From positions 1-10,573 of the forward strand of contig JABDOO010000004.1 in NCBI GenBank assembly GCA_013043295.1: a DNA stretch of 10,573 nucleotides, read 5' to 3'. Of the stretch, positions 5,352 through 10,573 are shown in pieces. The position numbers were made by a program, and so were the translations under genes. Numbering within the stretch: position 1 is the stretch's first letter; the number at the start of each line of letters is the position of its first letter. Origin of the DNA: Candidatus Nitrosopumilus sp. Lineage in GTDB: Archaea; Thermoproteota; Nitrososphaeria; Nitrososphaerales; Nitrosopumilaceae. The notes below the pieces were generated by a model. The model saw only the letters and a list, made by a program, of their open reading frames with translations, had not been told where the DNA came from and searched no databases.

Positions 5352-5717
5352 CTAAATCTTACTCAAAATTTTCTTCTTCTTTGCTTGGAATTCTTTTTCT
5401 GTAATAATTCCTTTTTTTCGTAATTGGCCGAGTTTCTCAAGTGTTGCTAATTCTTCTTCTGAATTTACCATGCTGCCTTTGGCAGAAGAGATTCCTTCAG
5501 TTAATTTCTTTTTTCCTTTTTTCTGGATTGCTTCACTTTCTTTTTTAGCTTTGGCAGATAATTCCTTACTTGCCTTTGATGCTTGTTTTGCAGTTAGTTC
5601 TCCAAATTCTACTGCATCATCTAATGCTTCATCTGCTTTTTTTACTCCCTCTTGGATTGCCTTGTCTGCTCTTTTGAGAAATTTTCCAAGGTATCCGCCT
5701 TTCTTTGCTTTTGCCAT
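5352..5717 (-). CDS. Helical Lys/Ala-rich protein with C-terminal SHOCT domain
   Basis: Residues 1-80 of this 121-residue protein are a basic, Ala/Lys/Glu-rich helix, probably a long amphipathic or coiled-coil segment, with no membrane segment. Residues 88-120 (LGQLRKKGIITEKEFQAKKK lies within 95-114) match the SHOCT short C-terminal domain: a helix, the turn around G103-I-I-T, and an E-F-x-x-K-K-K helix. SHOCT domains are thought to mediate oligomerisation or oligonucleotide contacts and usually cap other domains. It is the first gene of a tight operon with the two cupins (1-bp gap to the next). The sequence shows no enzyme motif, so it may act as a scaffold or nucleic-acid-binding partner. 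Confidence 0.82.
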   Translation of the reverse strand: MAKAKKGGYLGKFLKRADKAIQEGVKKADEALDDAVEFGELTAKQASKASKELSAKAKKESEAIQKKGKKKLTEGISSAKGSMVNSEEELATLEKLGQLRKKGIITEKEFQAKKKKILSKI

Positions 5718-5765
5718 ACATCTAATTTAGAATCAAATCTATTATTTCTTTCTTATTGGAATTGG

Positions 5766-5773
5766 TTTAATAG
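5766..5773 (+). promoter_or_regulatory. TATA-like box for the 237-aa orphan gene
   Basis: TTTAATAG begins 27 bp before TTG 5793, the leaderless distance. It favours TTG 5793 over the nearby TTG 5799 as start, though the two differ by only two codons. Confidence 0.35.
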
Positions 5774-5792
5774 ATAGAATTGTTTACTTTGA

Positions 5793-6506
5793 TTGGTTTT
5801 GACTGATACTGATTTAGAAGTAAAGAAAGTGGTTATGAGAAAAAACCTTGATGAAGCAGAAGCTAGGGAAATTGTTGAAGAAAAAAAGACTAATCCCTTC
5901 AAGTCCCTTCTTTCTAGACCTAAAAAAGAGGATATTCATGTTGATTCTTTCAAATTATACTATGAATGCTCACTGATTGTTTCAGGAAAGTATAGTGCAA
6001 ATTATTATCGTAAAGCAGTTCATACAATTGATGTTGACTCTAATGTTTATGATGTAGTATTAGGTGATGGCATTTTCCCTGTTCGTTCAAAGTCTGGTCT
6101 TGAAAAAGCATTTGTTGGAAAAAAGGGTAAAAATAAAATTGACATTAATTTAGAAGAGCATGTTTTTGTTGAAGAAGAAGATGAACTAACTTTTGATCAT
6201 CATGGTCTAGAAATTGAATTACCCTTCAAAATTGATTCAAAGACTATTGAGAATTATCCTGAACGCGTATTAGAAGAGCATCAATTGACTGTCAAGAAAT
6301 CAGAGTTATCATATGTTTCTGCAATTGATAAACTTCAGATCCATCTGAAAAAACCTATGGAAAGTGATGTAAGAGATCTTAAAGATGATTTTGTTTTACA
6401 TGATATTACTGAGGTGTATATTCCCATTTTTGAGGCTAGACTGTCTGATCCTAAAAAGAAAGTTGAAATTATTCGCATTGATGCAGTAAGAAATAAAATT
6501 CTTTAA
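5793..6506 (+). CDS. Conserved-type hypothetical protein, 237 aa
   Basis: I do not recognise this family. The frame is long and its composition is that of a soluble cytosolic protein: a charged helical N-terminus (6-48), then alternating strands. Features seen are YYECSLIVSGKYSANYYRK (56-74), an acidic run (EEEDE, 127-131), HHG at 136-138, and a C-terminal stretch with the rhythm of a beta domain, YIPIFEARL (209-217) and VEIIRIDAVRNK (224-235). The last part recalls domains ending in a 'vDa.tGk' strand turn, but that is weak. There is no signal peptide or membrane segment. The start is TTG 5793 or TTG 5799 (MTDTDLE); the next gene on that strand (7599) also begins at tandem TTGs followed by ACTGAT. 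It is monocistronic between divergent and convergent neighbours. Confidence 0.8.
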   Translation: MVLTDTDLEVKKVVMRKNLDEAEAREIVEEKKTNPFKSLLSRPKKEDIHVDSFKLYYECSLIVSGKYSANYYRKAVHTIDVDSNVYDVVLGDGIFPVRSKSGLEKAFVGKKGKNKIDINLEEHVFVEEEDELTFDHHGLEIELPFKIDSKTIENYPERVLEEHQLTVKKSELSYVSAIDKLQIHLKKPMESDVRDLKDDFVLHDITEVYIPIFEARLSDPKKKVEIIRIDAVRNKIL

Positions 6507-6511
6507 AATTA

Positions 6512-6526
6512 TTTTTTCTAGTTTTT
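6512..6526 (+). terminator. Double T-tract terminator after the 237-aa gene
   Basis: TTTTTT (6512-6517) and TTTTT (6522-6526) follow the stop codon at 6504-6506 within 20 nt, in the short gap between converging genes. This matches archaeal intrinsic termination at U-runs. Confidence 0.45.
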
Positions 6527-6538
6527 GTATTATAGTTT

Positions 6539-7360
6539 TTAGATTTTTACTAGTTTTCTAAATTGTTCATTTGAATGTAGTTTTGTAAATATTGGCTCTT
6601 CTTTTGCCCATGAACGAATTACTTTGGGGTTTTTTGCAACTGCTTGTTTTAATAATTCTAATGCCTCTGGATACATTTCGAGTGCTGCTTTGCTTCGTGA
6701 TTTTGCATATATGACATTAACATTATCTTTGAATTTTTTTAGAATGTCATCAAATACATCAAGTGCTTTTTTATGCTGTCCGAGTTCTGCTAATTGCACT
6801 CCTTTTTGAAAAAATGCATCTTGATTATTTGGATACTTTTTACACACATTTTGAAAACAATTCAAAGCTTCTTCATGCCTTTTCAATTTGCCTAAAACAA
6901 TCCCTTTGTAAATTACAACATTTGGTTTTCTTGAATCAATGGAAATTGCCTTGTCTAAAGCAGTTAAAGCTTCTTCACGTTCTTGTAGTTTGTCAAGCAA
7001 TACTCCTTTGTTAAAATAAGCAGATGCATTCTTTGGGTCTGCTTCTATTGCTTTATCATAGCACTCAGCAGCTGCCTGAATGTTGCCATTTTCTGCCATA
7101 GAGATTCCTTTGTTATTCCATGCTTGAGTATCTTTAGGATTAATTTCTAGTAAAATATCAAAACAAGTAATTGCGTCACTGTATTTTTTTATCTGGTTTA
7201 ACGCAAGACCTTTGTTAAACAGTGCTGAGTTATTTTTGGATTCTTTTTTTAAGATTTTATTAAACAATGAGATTGCCCCTTTTGGTTGATTTTTCTCCAT
7301 TAGGGACATTGCATTATACATCAAATCCTCTACGTTGTCATTAGAACCAAACAAGCCCAT
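6539..7360 (-). CDS. Seven-repeat TPR protein
   Basis: The 273-residue protein is almost entirely tetratricopeptide repeats. They fall in an exact 34-residue register: 11-44, 45-78, 79-112, 113-146, 147-180, 181-214 and 215-248, with the consensus small and aromatic positions (for example NASAYFNKGVLL, EREEALTALDKAI). A short N-terminal cap (MGLFGSNDN) and a C-terminal cap helix (EEPIFTKLHSNEQFRKLVK, 254-272) complete the superhelix. TPR solenoids are protein-binding scaffolds. There is no signal peptide or membrane segment, so it is cytosolic. It lies 37 bp after a 41-residue acidic protein on the same strand, probably the same transcript. The partner is unknown. Confidence 0.92.
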   Translation of the reverse strand: MGLFGSNDNVEDLMYNAMSLMEKNQPKGAISLFNKILKKESKNNSALFNKGLALNQIKKYSDAITCFDILLEINPKDTQAWNNKGISMAENGNIQAAAECYDKAIEADPKNASAYFNKGVLLDKLQEREEALTALDKAISIDSRKPNVVIYKGIVLGKLKRHEEALNCFQNVCKKYPNNQDAFFQKGVQLAELGQHKKALDVFDDILKKFKDNVNVIYAKSRSKAALEMYPEALELLKQAVAKNPKVIRSWAKEEPIFTKLHSNEQFRKLVKI

Positions 7361-7397
7361 AATTTCTCAAAAATGCTATTGCTAATGAAAGTTTGGC

Positions 7398-7523
7398 TTA
7401 TCCTAATGATTTGAATTTCTTTATTGCTTCTCTGGCCATGTTTTCTTGCTCTTCTGCAGTGGTATCTGTAGGATCTTCTGTGGCATAGGCCTCCTTGCCT
7501 TCCTTATCTTCTTTTTTATCCAT
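7398..7523 (-). CDS. Small acidic hypothetical protein, 41 aa
   Basis: The start is ATG 7521-7523 and the stop TAA 7398-7400. The peptide begins MDKKEDKEGKEAYATEDPTD, continues Glu-rich, and ends in an amphipathic basic helix (MAREAIKKFKSLG, 29-41). The acidic first part looks disordered. On the minus strand a TATA-like TTTTTTAG is centred about 26 bp upstream (7545-7552), supporting a leaderless start, and the TPR gene follows 37 bp after the stop. It resembles the small charged proteins common in thaumarchaeal genomes but no family is recognised. It might be a partner of the TPR protein through its C-terminal helix, which is inference. Confidence 0.6.
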   Translation of the reverse strand: MDKKEDKEGKEAYATEDPTDTTAEEQENMAREAIKKFKSLG

Positions 7524-7544
7524 ATTGTGATGTTATTCTGATTT

Positions 7545-7552
7545 CTAAAAAA
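7545..7552 (-). promoter_or_regulatory. TATA-like box for the 41-aa/TPR transcript
   Basis: TTTTTTAG on the minus strand is centred about 26 bp before the ATG at 7523. No better TATA candidate lies in the 37-bp gap before the TPR gene, so both genes probably share this promoter. Confidence 0.35.
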
Positions 7553-7598
7553 CTAATCGATTAAGATAACGCTTAATTTGTTTAAAAAAAGAATTTGA

Positions 7599-7961
7599 TT
7601 GTTGACTGATTCAGAAATCCATTATTTTTCTGATAAGATACATGTTCATAGATGGCCTAGAGATTCTCAGATCTGGGATGATTCTGTGCAAAAAGAATTA
7701 GATGATTCCATTAATAAAAATCCTGAAAAAATTCCTGTTGTAATAAAAGAGAAGACCATCACTATTGGAAATGTTGAATTTTATTCTTTGAAAAAAATTG
7801 GAGTTACAGTCCCTTTTTTTAAAAAAGAATGTACTATGATATTTGAAGCAAAGTTTGGAAGTCTTTTTGCGCATGTTCATGTGACTGTAAAATCTGAAAA
7901 TTATGTTGATATTTTTAATGAACTAACAAATTGGAAGAACAAGAATTTTCCTGATGACTAG
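7599..7961 (+). CDS. Hypothetical protein, 120 aa
   Basis: I do not recognise this family. The protein is soluble, aromatic- and His-rich near the N-terminus (IHYFSDKIHVHRWPRD, 7-22), then alternates short strands, including a central run IPVVIKEKTITIGNVEFYSL (45-64) and FGSLFAHVHVTVK (86-98), and ends in a helix. H15, H17, H92 and H94 sit in HxH pairs and could bind a metal, but there is no family evidence. The start is one of two tandem TTGs (7599 or 7602). A weak AT-rich box (CTTAATTT, 7572-7579) lies about 24 bp upstream. It converges on the aminotransferase gene with 3 bp between stops. Confidence 0.72.
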   Translation: MLTDSEIHYFSDKIHVHRWPRDSQIWDDSVQKELDDSINKNPEKIPVVIKEKTITIGNVEFYSLKKIGVTVPFFKKECTMIFEAKFGSLFAHVHVTVKSENYVDIFNELTNWKNKNFPDD

Positions 7962-7964
7962 TCT

Positions 7965-9260
7965 CTAAAAATTCTCAGATGCTTTGATCATCTTTTTGAT
8001 GTCTTCTTTTGTATGAGAATCTGAAATTGCACCTAATTTTCCTGGCAAAAAGAATATTCCATCATGTGCAATCATCTTAAAATGATATTTTGCAAGCATT
8101 TGTGAATTACATTTTGCAGCTTGTGTAGAGTTTGTAATCTCTGTTATGCCATTTTGTAAAAAGTGAGTCATAAACAATGAGCCTTGCCCTGTAACTGCCA
8201 CTTTACCATCAAAGACCTTGGCAATTTCTTTTCTGGCAAATTCTCCCAGTGTATTAATTTTGGAATATGTGGATTTTTTTGATTTTAACTGACTCAGAGT
8301 TGCAAAGCCTGCAGTCATTGATGCTGGGTTTGCAGAAAATGTACCTCCTCCAACGTACGAGCGCTCTGATTTCTTTTTCCCTGTAGTGTCTGCTTGCTCC
8401 ATTATCTCTTTTTTACCGCACATTACACCAATTGCCATTCCGCCTCCGACAATCTTTCCTAATGTAACAATGTCTGGATTTAGTTTCATTGTTGGATATA
8501 GACACCCATATCTAAATCTGAATCCTGTTACAATCTCATCTAAAATAAATAATGAATTATTTTTGTGAACAAATTCTTCTATACCTTTTAGATATTCCGA
8601 CGTTGCAGGAATACATCCTCCACCTCCTAGCACTGGCTCAATAATTACTCCTGCCAAATTCTTTGAATGTTTTTTTAATATCTCAAGTGACTTTTCTAAA
8701 TCATTGTATGGAATTGATACTATCTGTTCTTCATTTACAACACCACTACTTTCAGATTCAGAAAATGGCCAGTTTACAGATTTTAGTAAATCAGAAGTGT
8801 ATCCGTGCCATCCTCCATCAATCTTTGCAATAATTTTTTTTCCGGTTACAGAACGTGCTAGCCTTACTGCATACATTGTAGCTTCGGTTCCTGATGTGAC
8901 ATAACGAATCTTTTCAGCTACTGGAACTGCTTTGGAAATTAATTCAGATAGTTTGATTGTCTGTTCATTTACAGTTCCATACATCCAACTTTTTTCAATT
9001 TGTTTTTTCAGAGACTCTTTTACTTTTTTTGGGCCATGACCTAAAATCAAACTCCAGTGACCCATCCAATAATCCGTATACTTGTTGCCATCTACATCGA
9101 CTAAATTTTTTCCAGATGATGACTTTACAACAAATGGATATGGTTCATAATATCTTATGTTATGAGAAACACCATTGACGTGAAGTTTTGAAGACTTGGC
9201 AAATAGTTTAGATGATGTTGGTGTTTTTTTCTTGTACTCTTTGATGTATTCCAAAAGCAA
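7965..9260 (-). CDS. Glutamate-1-semialdehyde aminotransferase-like class III aminotransferase
   Basis: The 431-residue, full-length PLP enzyme is of aminotransferase class III, closest in motifs to glutamate-1-semialdehyde 2,1-aminomutase (HemL). That enzyme turns glutamate 1-semialdehyde into 5-aminolevulinate, the tetrapyrrole precursor. Visible motifs are SGTEA (123-127, phosphate binding), GGWHGY (149-154, ring-stacking W/H), IIEPVLGGGG (206-215), LDEIVTGFR (240-248, D241 to the pyridine nitrogen), TLGKIVGGG (266-274, K269 the Schiff-base lysine) and GGGTFSANP (304-312). Differences from textbook HemL include WHGY for the usual YHG and extra charged residues around 291-301, so a paralogue acting on another amino-aldehyde or amino acid is possible. 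No other heme gene is nearby. The start is taken at TTG 9258-9260; a second TTG lies two codons on. A TATA-like box lies about 25 bp upstream. Confidence 0.88.
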   Translation of the reverse strand: MLLEYIKEYKKKTPTSSKLFAKSSKLHVNGVSHNIRYYEPYPFVVKSSSGKNLVDVDGNKYTDYWMGHWSLILGHGPKKVKESLKKQIEKSWMYGTVNEQTIKLSELISKAVPVAEKIRYVTSGTEATMYAVRLARSVTGKKIIAKIDGGWHGYTSDLLKSVNWPFSESESSGVVNEEQIVSIPYNDLEKSLEILKKHSKNLAGVIIEPVLGGGGCIPATSEYLKGIEEFVHKNNSLFILDEIVTGFRFRYGCLYPTMKLNPDIVTLGKIVGGGMAIGVMCGKKEIMEQADTTGKKKSERSYVGGGTFSANPASMTAGFATLSQLKSKKSTYSKINTLGEFARKEIAKVFDGKVAVTGQGSLFMTHFLQNGITEITNSTQAAKCNSQMLAKYHFKMIAHDGIFFLPGKLGAISDSHTKEDIKKMIKASENF

Positions 9261-9419
9261 CTTGACAATAAAATCGTGCCATTTTAAGTATCAAAATTCA
9301 TCTAAATTGTTGCTGCATTGTGAGAGATTGCTGTATAATTTTTTTATAGAGATTTTGAGGCAGAAATTTCTTGTAATTTTTTCAATTTTTTGCCCGATCA
9401 GGCATAAAATCACGCATGG
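9261..9419. other. Gene-free spacer between divergent aminotransferase and rRNA transcripts
   Basis: This AT-rich stretch contains no convincing coding frame. On the minus strand a TATA-like CTTAAAAT at 9281-9288 is centred about 25 bp before the aminotransferase TTG. A second minus-strand CTATAAAA (9343-9350) is a further candidate. A weak inverted repeat, TGCC (9391-9394) and GGCA (9401-9404), sits about 20 bp before the rRNA TATA box and could be part of an activator or BRE region. Nothing else is recognised. Confidence 0.4.
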
Positions 9420-9427
9420 TTTATATG
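9420..9427 (+). promoter_or_regulatory. 16S rRNA operon promoter (TATA box)
   Basis: TTTATATG is the best archaeal TATA-box match in the window, about 225 bp before the 16S gene. Standard archaeal spacing puts the transcription start near 9448-9452, exactly where the 5' arm of the leader hairpin begins. That coincidence supports both assignments. The start point is not proven. Confidence 0.6.
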
Positions 9428-9448
9428 GTTTCTACATTCTTCACCTTC

Positions 9449-9534
9449 TGCATACGTAACGCAATAGGCGGCGCTCGTGATGAAGTATGGCAAGATGCCA
9501 CTTTGTGATTCATGGGCCTCCAGTTACGCATACA
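9449..9534 (+). ncRNA. Nested hairpin at the 5' end of the pre-16S leader
   Basis: The arms at 9449-9460 (TGCATACGTAAC) and 9523-9534 (GTTACGCATACA) pair over 12 positions with two mismatches. Inside, AGGC 9466-9469 pairs with GCCT 9516-9519, ATGAA 9480-9484 with TTCAT 9509-9513, and TGGC 9488-9491 with GCCA 9497-9500 around an AAGAU loop. The fold begins at the predicted transcription start. It may be a leader element for pre-rRNA folding, processing or antitermination, or a separate small RNA. It has no tRNA features. Pairing is seen by eye, without an energy calculation. Confidence 0.45.
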
Positions 9535-9604
9535 AAAATGAGGATTTGATTGCAAGATCAATATCTGAAATGTGAAGATTATGTGCATCCGTCAATTCCA
9601 ATTA

Positions 9605-9620
9605 AAGTACAAATGTACTT
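9605..9620 (+). other. Short perfect hairpin 28 nt before the 16S rRNA
   Basis: AAGTAC (9605-9610) and GTACTT (9615-9620) form a 6-bp stem with an AAAU loop. It sits where the 5' arm of the archaeal 16S processing stem normally lies, but the matching 3' side is beyond the window. It may be a local hairpin or part of that long helix. Confidence 0.35.
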
Positions 9621-9648
9621 CAATAATCAAAATACAAAATAAATCAGA

Positions 9649-10573
<925 letters not shown>

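Noticed and set aside
6539..7360. Tandem DNA repeat in the TPR gene
   Set aside because: The 34-residue periodicity is at the protein level; the DNA copies are too diverged to be a DNA repeat or recombination element.
9196..9459. 87-codon plus-strand frame across the aminotransferase start and rRNA promoter
   Set aside because: It spans the 5' end of an opposing gene and a strong TATA box, and has no motif or start signals.
9477..9568. Possible box C/D guide RNA: GTGATGA at 9477-9483 matches box C and CTGA at 9565-9568 matches box D
   Set aside because: The spacing of about 80 nt is too long for a typical archaeal C/D sRNA, no convincing D'/C' pair lies between, and part of the C-like box is paired inside the leader hairpin.

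Overview
The window looks like chromosomal DNA of an ammonia-oxidising thaumarchaeon (Nitrososphaerota), probably of the marine or Nitrosopumilus-like group I.1a. The reasons are an archaeal 16S rRNA gene at the right end, strongly AT-rich protein genes packed closely on both strands, Lys/Ile/Asn-rich proteins, TATA-like boxes about 25-28 bp before many start codons (typical of archaeal leaderless transcripts), and a J-domain/ferredoxin fusion that is a known thaumarchaeal oddity. Genus is inferred from general 16S appearance and not from a database match.

Left part (1-3801, all + strand): a 20-bp palindrome and TATA-like box precede a 56-residue zinc-ribbon protein. A second TATA-like box precedes a possible 31-codon ORF and then a two-gene operon: a gamma-glutamyltranspeptidase-like enzyme overlapping by 4 bp an N-formylglutamate-amidohydrolase-family enzyme. 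Both start at TTG and have visible Shine-Dalgarno sequences. Next come a 55-residue single C2H2 zinc finger protein, a directly abutting one-pass membrane protein, and a HIT-family nucleotide hydrolase.

Middle part (3795-5717, - strand): read from right to left, an Ala/Lys-rich helical protein with a C-terminal SHOCT domain, a metal-type cupin and a second cupin lacking two metal ligands lie 1 and 5 bp apart and form an operon. The DnaJ-ferredoxin gene follows, probably from its own promoter.

Right-middle part (5793-9260): an orphan 237-residue protein (+) faces a seven-repeat TPR protein (-), itself preceded by a 41-residue acidic protein. A 120-residue orphan (+) converges on a class III aminotransferase of the glutamate-1-semialdehyde aminotransferase type (-).

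Right end (9261-10573): a gene-free stretch holds the rRNA promoter (TTTATATG) and a roughly 200-nt leader starting with a nested hairpin of about 86 nt. The 5' 925 nt of the 16S rRNA gene follow, cut off by the window edge. No transposase, CRISPR array, integrase or tRNA was seen. The most interesting items are the cytosolic GGT-like/amidohydrolase pair with a changed substrate pocket, the DnaJ-ferredoxin fusion, the dissimilar cupin pair, three proteins of 41-56 aa, and the structured 16S leader.
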